NCBI RefSeq assembly: GCF_014637405.1
Contig: NZ_BMEY01000004.1
Coordinates: forward strand, 62,001-126,000
Source: Ornithinibacillus halotolerans
GTDB taxonomy: Bacteria > Bacillota > Bacilli > Bacillales > Amphibacillaceae
Direction: 5' to 3'
Length of the DNA stretch: 64,000 nucleotides
The translations under genes were made by a program, and so were the position numbers. Shown here in pieces: positions 8,686 to 18,291 of this stretch; the stretch's first letter is position 1, and the number at the start of each line of letters is the position of its first letter. The notes under the pieces were generated by a model. It searched no databases, was not told the DNA's origin, and saw nothing but the letters and a program-made list of their open reading frames with translations.

Positions 8686-9305
8686 GATGCCCCTCCCTCC
8701 CATATAACAGTTAATTCCTTATCCGTTAATTCCCAGGATTTTCTTAACAGGGACTCAATCCCTTCCAGATCAATTTGTTCTTCCGAAGATTTCGGTTCAC
8801 TCCCTGATCCGATGACAACATCCTCTACAACATTTACTGTTCCCTCCCCTGCATCTGATTCTCCTAGATAAACAATGACCTCTTGTAGCCCCTCATAGGT
8901 ATATGCTCCACCTTCTGAGAATGTAAAAGATATATCTTTAATCTCTACTTGGTAGTTGTCCAATAGAGGAGCTGTAGCAATTTCTTTTAATTGGACAGCC
9001 ATCTGTTCTGAAATATATGCGGTAGTTGATGATTCTATATCACTTTTTTGTAAATTTATTAAACTTTCTACTCCAGATTGATTAGAGTTGTCATTTATGA
9101 TCGTTTGAAAAGAGCTTTGGACCGCATGTTGGATATCAATCTTAAAGAAATAAAAGATAGGCTGTAAAAATATTAAAATTAATACTAATCCAACTACAAA
9201 TTTAATATATTTCTTCATTCCGCCATTCGGGATGAGCAAATCTATAACTGTAGCAAGCAAAATAAAGATGATTATCTGTGCTACCCAATTTATTATAAAA
9301 TCCAT
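8682..9305 (-). CDS. spoIIIAF: Stage III sporulation protein AF
   Basis: Two N-terminal membrane helices (about residues 5-25 and 30-55) are followed by a soluble domain typical of SpoIIIAF. The ATG at 9305 (MDFIINW) fits the family N-terminus better than the upstream in-frame ATG at 9314. It is part of the SpoIIIA secretion-like complex in the engulfing mother cell membrane and overlaps spoIIIAG. Confidence 0.92.
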   Translation of the reverse strand: MDFIINWVAQIIIFILLATVIDLLIPNGGMKKYIKFVVGLVLILIFLQPIFYFFKIDIQHAVQSSFQTIINDNSNQSGVESLINLQKSDIESSTTAYISEQMAVQLKEIATAPLLDNYQVEIKDISFTFSEGGAYTYEGLQEVIVYLGESDAGEGTVNVVEDVVIGSGSEPKSSEEQIDLEGIESLLRKSWELTDKELTVIWEGGAS

Positions 9306-9315
9306 TTCTATCATC

Positions 9316-10485
9316 CTAACGAAGTAATAATGTAATATTACTTGCAGTTACTATAATGACAATGCTTAAGAAAAACATGAGAGAGACTGCTAGTAGACAA
9401 GCTAATATATAAACAATATATTTACTAATTGTATTTAAGCTAGTAATTATTGGTCCATCGGCAATTGGTTGTAGTATTGCTGCTGCAACTTTATAGATTA
9501 ACGCAATGGCAAATATTTTAATGGCTGGAAACAATGCAATGAATATAATGATTGCAACTCCAACGATACCTACTGCGTTTTTCAATATGAGTGATGCACT
9601 AAGAATCGTATCAGCTGCATCAGTAAAGGTTCGACCAACTACCGGGATAAAATTTCCCGTAACAAATTTTGCTGTTTTCATCGCAACCCCATCTTGAATA
9701 GCACTTGCTGCTCCTTGTACAGATAACACCCCTAAGAATATAGTTAAAAAGATACCTAAAGCACCAATACTAATGGAGCGAAATAAATCTGCTAAGTTCG
9801 TCACTTTATGGCTATCACTTAAACTACTAATAATTACTAATAAAGCCGATAAAAATAATAATGGCATGACAAAGTTAGAAACTAACACCCCACTAAAGGG
9901 GATTAAGAATATTATGATCGGATGAAAAAATGATACAGAGATGACACTTCCAAAAGATGCCATTAATCCAAGCACTAAAGGAATGAGCGCAATCATAAAA
10001 CTCCCCATCATATCGATGGCATCGGTTGCATAGGAAACTGCCAAGTAAAAACTATTCAAAGCAATAAAAATAAGTACGATATAAACGACAAAGTATGCAA
10101 TTTTGCTTACAGAAGTCTTCTCAAAGGCAGTATGCATCGTTTGCAATAATACAGAGAGTAAGGTTAGGAGTAGTAGGGATCCTAGTAGTTTTCCGTTCAA
10201 AATAACCTCATGTAATAAGTACTCTAGTCCCCCAGAAAATATATGTTTAATAGAAAATTCATCATTTCCTTTAATCATTTCATATAAATTCGTCTTTTGA
10301 AGCTCTGGTACATATCCCCCATATTCATCCACAACAGCATTCCAATAATGCTGCATTCCTTCAAAATTTATCTCATTCATTAGTACATCTTCTGGAGTTT
10401 CCAAGTCATTCTCAGCAAATACAACTGGTTGTCCCCAAAAAAGGATGAGAAATATGAAACTACAAATTCGACTAAACTGCTTCAT
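9316..10485 (-). CDS. spoIIIAE: Stage III sporulation protein AE
   Basis: A 389-residue polytopic membrane protein with a cleavable-looking signal peptide (FLILFWGQPVVFA), an extracellular segment of about 80 residues and several membrane helices. PVVGRTFTDAADTIL is a conserved SpoIIIAE stretch. It is thought to form the membrane part of the SpoIIIA channel. Its stop lies 10 bases before the spoIIIAF start. Confidence 0.94.
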   Translation of the reverse strand: MKQFSRICSFIFLILFWGQPVVFAENDLETPEDVLMNEINFEGMQHYWNAVVDEYGGYVPELQKTNLYEMIKGNDEFSIKHIFSGGLEYLLHEVILNGKLLGSLLLLTLLSVLLQTMHTAFEKTSVSKIAYFVVYIVLIFIALNSFYLAVSYATDAIDMMGSFMIALIPLVLGLMASFGSVISVSFFHPIIIFLIPFSGVLVSNFVMPLLFLSALLVIISSLSDSHKVTNLADLFRSISIGALGIFLTIFLGVLSVQGAASAIQDGVAMKTAKFVTGNFIPVVGRTFTDAADTILSASLILKNAVGIVGVAIIIFIALFPAIKIFAIALIYKVAAAILQPIADGPIITSLNTISKYIVYILACLLAVSLMFFLSIVIIVTASNITLLLR

Positions 10486-10524
10486 GCACTACCACCTATT
10501 CCTTCCCTTCTAAAACTTCTTTTC

Positions 10525-10917
10525 CTAGGTTGCAGGCAAGAAATTTAGAATTGCTTCAACTACTGCTGATATGATTGGGATTGCGAGTAAGAGAATAAAT
10601 ATTTTCCCAGCAAGTTCAATCTTGGAAGCAACTGCGCCAAGGCCAGCGTCTTTCGTAATACTGGCACCTAACTCTGTGATATAAGCAATGCCGATTATTT
10701 TTAAAATGGTTTCGATATACATGCTATTGATTGAAGCTTTTTGCCCTAATGATTCGATCAATCGAATAATCGAACCAATTTGACTAATGACAGCTAAAAA
10801 TAAAGCAATTCCTGTTATGAGAATAATCGTAAAAGCAAAGGGACCGCGCATATCTTTTAGAATAATGTACAGTATACTTGCAATAAGCCCGAGTGTAACA
10901 ATCTGAATGATATCCAT
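10525..10917 (-). CDS. spoIIIAD: Stage III sporulation protein AD
   Basis: A 130-residue protein with four predicted helices, including the highly conserved TILKIIGIAYITELGA and DAGLGAVASKIELAGK. It is a small integral membrane part of the SpoIIIA complex. It lies 6 bp after spoIIIAC. Confidence 0.93.
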   Translation of the reverse strand: MDIIQIVTLGLIASILYIILKDMRGPFAFTIILITGIALFLAVISQIGSIIRLIESLGQKASINSMYIETILKIIGIAYITELGASITKDAGLGAVASKIELAGKIFILLLAIPIISAVVEAILNFLPAT

Positions 10918-10923
10918 GCTTCT

Positions 10924-11130
10924 CTATCCTTGAAATAAAAATACGGACCGGATTTGTTGGAATAAGTCTGATATTCCATTAACAACAAAAACAATAACAA
11001 TAATAATCCCGATCAACGTAACAAACTGCGCTATTTCTTCCTTCCCCATTTGCTTTAAAATCGTGTGTATTAACGCGACGATAATACCAATACCAGCAAT
11101 TTGAAATAATATTGATGCATCTGATAGCAT
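10924..11130 (-). CDS. spoIIIAC: Stage III sporulation protein AC
   Basis: A 68-residue protein with two membrane helices: IGIIVALIHTILKQMG with a following KEE turn, and FVTLIGIIIVIVFVV. This is the compact SpoIIIAC form, encoded between spoIIIAB and spoIIIAD as in other endospore formers. Confidence 0.92.
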   Translation of the reverse strand: MLSDASILFQIAGIGIIVALIHTILKQMGKEEIAQFVTLIGIIIVIVFVVNGISDLFQQIRSVFLFQG

Positions 11131-11149
11131 TTGGTGCGCCCCTTCCTTC

Positions 11150-11662
11150 TTAAATAAGCAACAAAACGATAAACAAGCCGGTTAAGAACCCTAAACTTTT
11201 AGCCATTTTCCCATACCTATCTTGTTCGTCCCTTGCATCTTGTAATTCTCTTTCTAAATGTTTAATCGTAAGTTGGATATGTTTTTGTTGTTGAAAGAAA
11301 TCATGTTGACCAAGTGTTCTTCCAAACTGTAGTAGTATTTCTTTTTCATTAACACTTAAGCTAGATTCTTCAATATATGTTGAAACACATTTTTCCCATA
11401 GCTCATCAAAGTCACTACTCGATTGTTTCATATCATCAGCAACCATTTGAAAAAAATTAGCACACGGTTTTGGAATTTGTTTCGCAATTGTAGTAAAAGC
11501 ATCATGTAGTGGTAATTGACTATACGTAATTTCTGCTTCTAACACTTGTAACGCATTAATTAACTGACGGATATGTTTGGGACGTCTCGTTAATTTGCTA
11601 CTCCACTCGAATCCGAGCCATGTCGTTGCGCCTATGAAGAGAAGTGCTCCTATCCATTTCAT
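11150..11662 (-). CDS. spoIIIAB: Stage III sporulation protein AB
   Basis: A 170-residue protein with an N-terminal membrane helix (GALLFIGATTWLGFEW), a soluble helical domain (HIRQLINALQVLEAEITYS; LGQHDF) and a C-terminal hydrophobic helix. It resembles GspF-like helical domains of secretion systems. Its start lies inside spoIIIAA, a 65-bp overlap. Confidence 0.93.
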   Translation of the reverse strand: MKWIGALLFIGATTWLGFEWSSKLTRRPKHIRQLINALQVLEAEITYSQLPLHDAFTTIAKQIPKPCANFFQMVADDMKQSSSDFDELWEKCVSTYIEESSLSVNEKEILLQFGRTLGQHDFFQQQKHIQLTIKHLERELQDARDEQDRYGKMAKSLGFLTGLFIVLLLI

Positions 11663-12584
11663 CAGAGAAAGCCCCCCGACTTTTATACATATTTACTTCA
11701 TGTTCATCAAAAATAGAATCAATTGTCCCTGGAGAATTTTGTCCTTTCAAAATGACAATCCGCTGAAACATTTTTTTCTCTAAAAGAGGTTGAATAGCTG
11801 TTCGGTTCTTTAACTCTTCTAAAGATTGACCATGGATTGTACAAATGATAGTCACCCCCGCGTTGATGGCATTAATAAGTGCATGTACATCTTTGTCACT
11901 GCCAATTTCATCTACAACGAGTATCTCCGGAGACATAGACCTAATCATCATCATCATACCTTCTGCCTTTGGACATGCGTCTAACACATCTGTACGCTTT
12001 CCTAAATCATGTTGTGGAACACCTTTTAACGAAGCTGCAATTTCAGAACGTTCATCAACTACACCAACTTTTTTGGGTGGAACATGATTCCAACCAGAAG
12101 AAATAATTCGAATAACATCTCGGATGAGCGTTGTTTTTCCTGATTGAGGAGGACCTACAAACAAAGTGTTTAGAAATCTCTGGTTATACAAGTGTGGAAT
12201 TACTTTCGAAGCAACTCCAATTTTTTGTTTAGCAATTCTTATATTTAAGAACGTAATATATTGAATTGCTTTCACTGATCCATTTAACGTGTTCACTTTT
12301 CCAGCAAGTCCAACACGATGCCCACCTTCAATGGTGACATACCCTTCTCTTAGTTCATCTTCCATTCGATATAAAGAAAACTCACTTAACTGGTTGATGA
12401 TAAACATACTATCCTTTTTATTTGGTCTTGCTCCTGTGATCCACTCTAATCCTTCATCAAAAATTAGTTCTATTGGTTGATTTAAGCGGACTCTGATTTC
12501 TTGGAGCTTGTCCCATCTGTTATTTAGTTTCTGTATAATGGCTGGTTGAATTTGTTTAGGAAATAAACGTAGGATCTCCTCCAT
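11598..12584 (-). CDS. spoIIIAA: Stage III sporulation protein AA, AAA ATPase
   Basis: A 328-residue soluble secretion-type ATPase. It shows Walker A VGPPQSGKTTLIRD, the conserved KVGVVDERSEIA, Walker B ILVVDEIG and IICTIHG. It energises the mother-cell SpoIIIA complex. The C-terminus runs about 20 residues beyond the spoIIIAB start and is rich in Arg and Ser; this tail may not be conserved. It is the first gene of the operon, expected to be under sigma-E, though no promoter was confirmed. Confidence 0.95.
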   Translation of the reverse strand: MEEILRLFPKQIQPAIIQKLNNRWDKLQEIRVRLNQPIELIFDEGLEWITGARPNKKDSMFIINQLSEFSLYRMEDELREGYVTIEGGHRVGLAGKVNTLNGSVKAIQYITFLNIRIAKQKIGVASKVIPHLYNQRFLNTLFVGPPQSGKTTLIRDVIRIISSGWNHVPPKKVGVVDERSEIAASLKGVPQHDLGKRTDVLDACPKAEGMMMMIRSMSPEILVVDEIGSDKDVHALINAINAGVTIICTIHGQSLEELKNRTAIQPLLEKKMFQRIVILKGQNSPGTIDSIFDEHEVNMYKSRGAFSDEMDRSTSLHRRNDMARIRVE

Positions 12585-12726
12585 AGCATGTCCTCACTTT
12601 ATTCAGTATTTATAATTTGATTTTCTATAAGTAAATGTATGTGCTAATGAGGATTTTATGACAGATAGAGGGAAATAGTAGAGTTAATATTTTGTGTGGT
12701 AGAGTTGTAGTTGGAGCAAAAGAAAA

Positions 12727-12756
12727 AACAGTCTGTTCTTTGTGACAGACTGTTTT
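12727..12756 (-). terminator. Terminator after the GNAT gene
   Basis: AACAGTCTGT and ACAGACTGTT form a 10-bp stem with an 8-base loop. On the minus strand it is followed by TTTTTTCTTTT. Confidence 0.85.
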
Positions 12757-12761
12757 AAAAA

Positions 12762-13328
12762 TTAACTATTGGACTTATAATTAAGTTTTTCATGAGATTT
12801 TAAGAAATATTCCTCTTGTAAAATCCCCATATGGATGATGTCGTGCCATTTGCCATTGCGGAATAGGGCTTCTCGACTTATTCCTTCTTCAATAAACCCA
12901 ATTCGTTTATATAGGTTCACTGCTCGTTGATTAAAAGAAAATACTCGTAAAGAAATACGATGGAGATTTAACTCAAGAAAACCAAAATCTAGTAATAATG
13001 ACAACGCCTCCTGACCATATCCTTTTCCCCAGTAATCTTTTTCACCAATATCGATAATACATTCGGCATTTCTATTTTTTGTATCCATATGGATTAAGGA
13101 AGTAATACCAATTTTCTTTTGGGCGTCTTTATCCACAATCATATAGCTTTTGGAAGTGCTTGACCCAACAATGATATCCTCAAAAAATTGTCTTTTTTCT
13201 TCTAATGTATATATATCGATGGCTGGACTAGTAGAAGACATAACTTCCAAGTTATTTCTCCATGAATGATATAATTCGACATCCTCTTTATCAACTTTTA
13301 ACAGTTTAATTCTACTGGATTCGAACAT
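12762..13328 (-). CDS. GNAT family N-acetyltransferase (RimJ/RimL-like)
   Basis: A 188-residue acetyltransferase. IDIGEKDYWGKGYGQEAL is the acetyl-CoA binding motif, and LNLHRISLRVFSFNQRAVNLYKRIGF is the motif of the RimJ/RimL-type subgroup (over 20 residues, shown here split in sense only). The substrate cannot be told. It lies between spoIIIAA and efp, a place where B. subtilis has no gene, so it is a local insertion with its own terminator. Confidence 0.85.
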   Translation of the reverse strand: MFESSRIKLLKVDKEDVELYHSWRNNLEVMSSTSPAIDIYTLEEKRQFFEDIIVGSSTSKSYMIVDKDAQKKIGITSLIHMDTKNRNAECIIDIGEKDYWGKGYGQEALSLLLDFGFLELNLHRISLRVFSFNQRAVNLYKRIGFIEEGISREALFRNGKWHDIIHMGILQEEYFLKSHEKLNYKSNS

Positions 13329-13359
13329 GTCAACCTCCTAAATCTTGCTATGGTGTTCA

Positions 13360-14307
13360 CTACTTAAATTCCAATCGACCAAATGCTTCCAGTTTCTTAT
13401 ATCTTTCGACAGCAAGAATTCCTTGCCAATAAATACTTGCCTTTTCAAATGCTTCAGGAAACATTCCCCATTCCCATGAAATATTCCAAACTCCTTCTTC
13501 AGACATCTTCTCTATATAAAAATCTAAGTTTTTCTCTAATAAATTACCTAATCGTTCACATAAAGGATTATCTGGACTATCGATAAAATCTAGTGGCAGC
13601 GGTACATATCCCGAATCCCAGCTACTCGTATCTTTATTTATACAGTGAAAAGCTAGCTCCTCTACTTTATTTAATATGATTTGATAGGAATGACCAGTTT
13701 CTGTTTCTAATAAAGATTGATGAGATTCTATAATAGTAACGAATGCTTGAAAATTATTAATTTCATGTTTGTCCATTTCCTTTTGCTCCATTAAATAAGA
13801 AACAGCTTGTTTAATAGAATCCCAACCAATAGTTGCGGCAATGCTTTCTGGTTCTGACCAATGAATAAGAAATGCTGCTAATTCAATACTTGGATTAAAA
13901 GACCAATTCTCTTCAGCACCTTCTTCCCAATGCCACCAAGGTGCATGAGGAGCATCATTAATTTCCGGTATAACTGATAGCCACTTTCCAGTTTCTCGGT
14001 TGTAATGCTCGATGAGATAATCAATCATTTGTTGGACCATTGGCTCATTTTTATCTGCATCTATTTCGAAGAGAATCTGTCCAGCAGCCCATGTAGCCAT
14101 CGGAGAAGATACAGGTGTCCAAAAGTCTGGCTCAATTCCATTCCCAAATCCTCCGTCACTATTTTGATAGACTTTTAGCTCCTCTAACACTTTTTCCTTT
14201 TCGCCATTTGCATAGAAATATTTAAATCTTGCCCTTTCCAATTGACGACAATGATTGTCTAAATAAGCTTTTGTTTTATGTAAATCTGCTTTTAATAGCT
14301 TTTTCAA
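13360..14307 (-). CDS. Uncharacterised alpha/alpha-toroid (prenyltransferase/cyclase-like) protein
   Basis: A 315-residue soluble protein. The motif YQNSDGGFGNGIEPDFW (about residue 50) resembles the QNxDGGFG repeat of terpene cyclases and prenyltransferase beta subunits. Repeated Trp-rich helices (APWWHWEEG, WNISWEWG) support an alpha/alpha-toroid. No DxDD or zinc site is evident, so catalytic activity is doubtful. It lies 32 bp from the GNAT gene and may share a transcript. The function is unknown. Confidence 0.65.
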   Translation of the reverse strand: MKKLLKADLHKTKAYLDNHCRQLERARFKYFYANGEKEKVLEELKVYQNSDGGFGNGIEPDFWTPVSSPMATWAAGQILFEIDADKNEPMVQQMIDYLIEHYNRETGKWLSVIPEINDAPHAPWWHWEEGAEENWSFNPSIELAAFLIHWSEPESIAATIGWDSIKQAVSYLMEQKEMDKHEINNFQAFVTIIESHQSLLETETGHSYQIILNKVEELAFHCINKDTSSWDSGYVPLPLDFIDSPDNPLCERLGNLLEKNLDFYIEKMSEEGVWNISWEWGMFPEAFEKASIYWQGILAVERYKKLEAFGRLEFK

Positions 14308-14380
14308 TGTTTACCCTCCTTATATTTTATCTATTTGTATTCTATCACAATTATTTTCAATAGATTGATAATTACAAACA

Positions 14381-14417
14381 AAAAAGATGACCATCTATTT
14401 TTTAGACGGTCATCTTT
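14381..14417 (-). terminator. Terminator after efp
   Basis: The minus strand reads AAAGATGACCGTCT, a short A-rich loop, AGATGGTCATCTTTTTT: a long stem followed by a T run. Confidence 0.9.
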
Positions 14418-14430
14418 ATAATATGAGATA

Positions 14431-14988
14431 TTAGCCTCTAGAAACGTATTTTCCATCAGAAGTATTAATTACTAATTTATCGCCAACGTTTACGAAAAAT
14501 GGCACTTGAACAACAAGACCTGTTTCTAATGTTGCAGGTTTAGATCCACCACTTGCCGTATCCCCTTTAATACCAGGTTCTGTTTCCACTACTTCAAGTG
14601 TAACGTTGTTTGGTAAGTCAATACCTAAGATTTCACCTTGATACTGAATCATTTGAACTTCCATGTTTTCTTTAATGAATTTAAGTTCATACTCAATTTG
14701 TGTAGAAGTTAGTTCAATTTGCTCATAAGAAGCAGTATCCATAAATGCATGGGAATCACCAGATGCATATAGATATTGCATTTTTTTATGCTCAATATGT
14801 GCTTTTCCTACTTTTTCACCAGCACGGAACGTTTTTTCTTGAATATTTCCGTTACGAAGATTACGTAATTTTGAACGTACAAAAGCTGCACCTTTACCAG
14901 GCTTTACGTGTTGGAAGTCAACAACTTGATATAGGTCATTGTCAATTTCAATCGTTAAACCTGTTTTAAAATCGTTTACTGAAATCAT
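14431..14988 (-). CDS. efp: Translation elongation factor P
   Basis: A 185-residue three-domain EF-P that relieves ribosome stalling at polyproline. The modification loop is [17 protein letters not shown], with the apical Lys in KPGKG. The C-terminal signature [14 protein letters not shown] is present. It lies 29 bp after the Xaa-Pro peptidase gene, as in B. subtilis, and ends in its own terminator. Confidence 0.97.
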   Translation of the reverse strand: MISVNDFKTGLTIEIDNDLYQVVDFQHVKPGKGAAFVRSKLRNLRNGNIQEKTFRAGEKVGKAHIEHKKMQYLYASGDSHAFMDTASYEQIELTSTQIEYELKFIKENMEVQMIQYQGEILGIDLPNNVTLEVVETEPGIKGDTASGGSKPATLETGLVVQVPFFVNVGDKLVINTSDGKYVSRG

Positions 14989-15017
14989 AAATATCCTCCT
15001 TAAATAACCAAACGAAC

Positions 15018-16079
15018 TTAAAGTTGAATAAGTTCTTTCGTAGATGTTGTTAGTCGTTCATTTCCTGTTTCTGTAATAACAATATCGTCCTCAATTCGGC
15101 ATCCACCTACATTAGGAATGTAAATACCAGGCTCTACTGTTACGACCATTCCAGGTTCTAGTTTGACATCGCTGCGGAAGGAAAGTCCTGGACCTTCATG
15201 AACTTCTAAACCAATTCCATGTCCTGTAGAATGGCCAAAATATTCACCATAGCCTTGTTCTTTAATATAATCTCTTGTTAAAGCGTCCGCTTCTATTCCA
15301 GTCATTCCAGGCTTAATTCCATTAACACCACGTAGCTGTGCCTCAAGAACAGTATTATAAATGTTCTTTAGCTCATCACTAATTTCGCCAACAGCTACAG
15401 TCCTTGTAATATCCGAAACATAGCCATCATATAGTGCTCCATAGTCCAGTGTTACTAATTCACCAGCTTGAATTTCTTTCGTAGATGCAACTCCATGCGG
15501 CATCGCAGAACGAAAACCAGATGCCACGATAATATCAAAACTAGACTGTGTTGCACCTTGTTTACGCATAAAGAATTCAAGTTCATTTGCAACTTCAATT
15601 TCTTTTACACCTGGCTTAATTACCCCAAGAATATGCTCATAAGCTGCATCAGCAATTTGCGCTGCTTTCTTTAGTGTAGCTAGTTCCTCTGGAGTTTTAA
15701 CTAGACGAATTTGCTCAATGATATCACTCGTTGGAACTAACTCTGCGTCCAGTAAACTGTTATATCGATCATATGTAGCATATGTGAGGTGGTTTTTCTC
15801 AAATCCTAATCGTTTAACATGTAGGCGTTCTAATTGCGCTTTCACTTCTTCTTCGATTAGTGATTTATGTTCTATAACTGTGAAACCTTTAGCTTGTTCA
15901 CTTGCTTGTTCCGTATAACGGAAGTCTGTAATAAAAATTGCTTCTTCCTTACTAACAAGTACAACACCTGCAGTACCAGTAAATCCGGTAACATATCTAC
16001 GGTTAATTGGGCTGGCAATCAGTAGTGCATCAAGGTTTAATCCTTCAAGTGACTTTCTAATTTTATTCAACTTTTCCAT
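15018..16079 (-). CDS. M24 family Xaa-Pro aminopeptidase
   Basis: A 353-residue creatinase/prolidase-fold peptidase. The N-terminal domain ([17 protein letters not shown]) is followed by the catalytic pita-bread domain with two metal-binding Asp residues ([17 protein letters not shown]), [25 protein letters not shown] and RIEDDIVIT. All five metal ligands look intact. It removes an N-terminal residue next to proline. It is coupled with efp (YqhT/PapA position in B. subtilis). Confidence 0.93.
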   Translation of the reverse strand: MEKLNKIRKSLEGLNLDALLIASPINRRYVTGFTGTAGVVLVSKEEAIFITDFRYTEQASEQAKGFTVIEHKSLIEEEVKAQLERLHVKRLGFEKNHLTYATYDRYNSLLDAELVPTSDIIEQIRLVKTPEELATLKKAAQIADAAYEHILGVIKPGVKEIEVANELEFFMRKQGATQSSFDIIVASGFRSAMPHGVASTKEIQAGELVTLDYGALYDGYVSDITRTVAVGEISDELKNIYNTVLEAQLRGVNGIKPGMTGIEADALTRDYIKEQGYGEYFGHSTGHGIGLEVHEGPGLSFRSDVKLEPGMVVTVEPGIYIPNVGGCRIEDDIVITETGNERLTTSTKELIQL

Positions 16080-16224
16080 CTCTTCATCCCTTCCTCACTT
16101 TTTTATGGCTATGTAGCTTCCTTTACTTTTGTATATAATGGAATCTATTACGACTTTATCAGTTTACCATAAATAGACAAGTTTGAATATTGATTTAGTA
16201 GAAGAGAAGGAAAGTAGGTCTTGA

Positions 16225-16740
16225 TTATGCCTTTTTTGGTTCTTTATTAGAGACATTAAGAACTGTATCATGATAATCAAAGGAGATAGAATAACCTATA
16301 AAAGTACCATAAAGTATATATAAACAAATGGTAGATACGATTGTTTTCAATTCCATCTCTGATAAATTCGGTATATTAGCAAATATAGGTTGCAACACAA
16401 AAAATACAATGGCCCATAATATGAGTCCGTAAACGATACCGCCCCATAGAGAGGAAGCCTTTTTAAACACACCATAGTATATTAGTGCAACTCCAATGGA
16501 TATTATTCCGATTAGAATAATTGTTAATAAGTCACCTAACCATGAGTCTGTCCATCCTGCCGTTGTCCATGAACGTAAGATGAATGATTTTGCAGATACT
16601 TCCATAAAATTAAAATAATACATAAACCACCCAATTAGACTTGCTAGAATTCCTCCAACGAAGCCCGTTAATAATGATCTACCTAGAAATGTAGATGAAT
16701 CTTCGGGTTTATTTTGCTCTAATTTCTGATTATCCAACAT
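16225..16740 (-). CDS. yqhR: YqhR family membrane protein
   Basis: About 171 residues with four hydrophobic helices (GFVGGILASLIGWFMYYF, LTIILIGIISIGVALIYYG and two more) and a charged N-terminus. It matches the conserved Bacillus membrane family YqhR, of unknown function. The ATG at 16740 follows GGAGGTGGAT; an upstream GTG at 16752 overlaps that site and is less likely. In B. subtilis aroQ would lie between this gene and the peptidase gene; it is absent here. Confidence 0.8.
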   Translation of the reverse strand: MLDNQKLEQNKPEDSSTFLGRSLLTGFVGGILASLIGWFMYYFNFMEVSAKSFILRSWTTAGWTDSWLGDLLTIILIGIISIGVALIYYGVFKKASSLWGGIVYGLILWAIVFFVLQPIFANIPNLSEMELKTIVSTICLYILYGTFIGYSISFDYHDTVLNVSNKEPKKA

Positions 16741-16935
16741 ATCCACCTCCACGTTTAGTATTACCCACCTATTGAAAATGAATTACACAATGTTATATAT
16801 AAATAATAAAAGTATTTGAATATTTTCAGTTTGAAAGGAAACAATTATACTAATAATAGAGAATGAATATCTATTAGATTTTTAATCTCAATGATAATTA
16901 ATAAGAATACATAAGAAAATGAAAGGAAGATACCT

Positions 16936-17310
16936 ATGGGCAACAGTCGTTTTATGAAGTTTATTATATATGGAATTATCGGTCTAGCTGCTGTTGGGTT
17001 AGTAATGCAATTATTAACGAACACAACTGGTTTTCTATCAAATATTTTTATGACAGTTATCATCGGTTTAGCAATTTTTGGTCTGTTTTATTACTTTGTT
17101 TTAGGTGGAAGAAATCGTTCATCCGATGTTAAAAAATATAAACAAGCGGTTAAACAGTCGAAATCAAAATATGCACAGTATCAAAATACTTCTACAGCTA
17201 GAAAACCGAAACAACCAAATCCAATCAAGAAAAAGGCAAGTAAACGTCCTTCCCATTTAAGAGTTATTGATGGAAATAAATCAAAAAACAAAAAGCGAGT
17301 TTCCAATTAA
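16936..17310 (+). CDS. yqhP: YqhP / SA1362 family membrane protein
   Basis: A 124-residue protein with two membrane helices (IIYGIIGLAAVGLVMQLL and IFMTVIIGLAIFGLFYYFV) and a long, very basic Lys/Ser/Gln-rich cytoplasmic tail (residues 58-124). The arrangement fits the SA1362 (YqhP) family of unknown function. A ribosome site, AAAGGAAG, precedes the ATG. It is convergent with the patatin gene, sharing a terminator. Confidence 0.85.
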   Translation: MGNSRFMKFIIYGIIGLAAVGLVMQLLTNTTGFLSNIFMTVIIGLAIFGLFYYFVLGGRNRSSDVKKYKQAVKQSKSKYAQYQNTSTARKPKQPNPIKKKASKRPSHLRVIDGNKSKNKKRVSN

Positions 17311-17330
17311 AGAAACTCGCTTTATTTTTA
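17291..17330. terminator. Bidirectional terminator between yqhP and the patatin gene
   Basis: AAAGCGAGTTTC pairs with GAAACTCGCTTT, with T-rich runs on both strands. It serves the two convergent genes. Confidence 0.9.
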
Positions 17331-17332
17331 TA

Positions 17333-18223
17333 TTAAGTTGACCAATACTTTAAGAACTTTTCTGCACGCTGCCTACCAGTATTAATTAACTCTTGTTTCA
17401 CTTTCTCGTCAATCATGAAGTTTGTTGTTTGTACGCCTTTAACGGGAATAAAAATAATATTTGCTTTTTCAGATGTGGAGATATATCTTGCATCATGGGC
17501 CTGTTTCATTGTAGAAAATAGTGCATGAAGCATATCAAGTGCATTTTTAATCTTTTTTGGACTGGTTTCACTTGGGGAATCACTAAGCTTTAAACCGAGA
17601 ATTGGTCTCAATCGTTTATTTGTCTCATCTTCAAATACCCAGAGTGGAAAGTTACTTAACAACCCTCCATCAACAATTAAACTCTTTCCTCTTTTTTTCC
17701 CATAAATCTTACTTGGCATAAAGAAATAAGGAAATCCTGAACTCATTCTAACCGCTTTAGCTACCGGGAAATTCTCAGGCTTTATCCCATAAACTCTCTC
17801 TAAATCATCTGGGATAACAACTAGTTTCCCTAATGAAAGATCACTAACTACGACTTTAAGATATCCTTCCGTCACATCTGCAAATGTATATATATTACGA
17901 TGTGCTAGTTGTCGATAGACCCACTGTTCAAACTTATCTCCTTTATTTAACCCCATTTGAAAATATAAGAAAAACCATTTACTTCCTGGGAGGATTTTTG
18001 TTAGCATTGGAGGATCTAATAATTGTGTTAGGTCTAGTTCATCTAAGATATTCTTTAGTTCATCTACACGATATCCTGCCGCAATTAATGCAGCTACTAT
18101 TGAACCAGCAGATGTCCCTGCGACACGTTCAAACTGTAGGTTTTTCTTCTCAATAATTTCTAGGGCACCAATAAATGCATAAGCTTTTACACCACCACCA
18201 GAGAAGACACCATCTATTTTCAT
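17333..18223 (-). CDS. yqhO: Patatin-like phospholipase family protein
   Basis: A 296-residue patatin-fold hydrolase. The oxyanion loop GVFSGGGVKAYAF, the nucleophile elbow AGTSAGS (Ser about 42) and the catalytic Asp in VDGGLLSNFP are all present. These enzymes deacylate lipids through a Ser-Asp dyad. The physiological substrate is unknown. The position next to mntR matches yqhO of B. subtilis. Confidence 0.9.
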   Translation of the reverse strand: MKIDGVFSGGGVKAYAFIGALEIIEKKNLQFERVAGTSAGSIVAALIAAGYRVDELKNILDELDLTQLLDPPMLTKILPGSKWFFLYFQMGLNKGDKFEQWVYRQLAHRNIYTFADVTEGYLKVVVSDLSLGKLVVIPDDLERVYGIKPENFPVAKAVRMSSGFPYFFMPSKIYGKKRGKSLIVDGGLLSNFPLWVFEDETNKRLRPILGLKLSDSPSETSPKKIKNALDMLHALFSTMKQAHDARYISTSEKANIIFIPVKGVQTTNFMIDEKVKQELINTGRQRAEKFLKYWST

Positions 18224-18291
18224 AGAATATCCCCTTATCGCTTTTTTATATATGTAAGCGATCGTTTGGTGGTTTAGAACAATGTCCTTTT

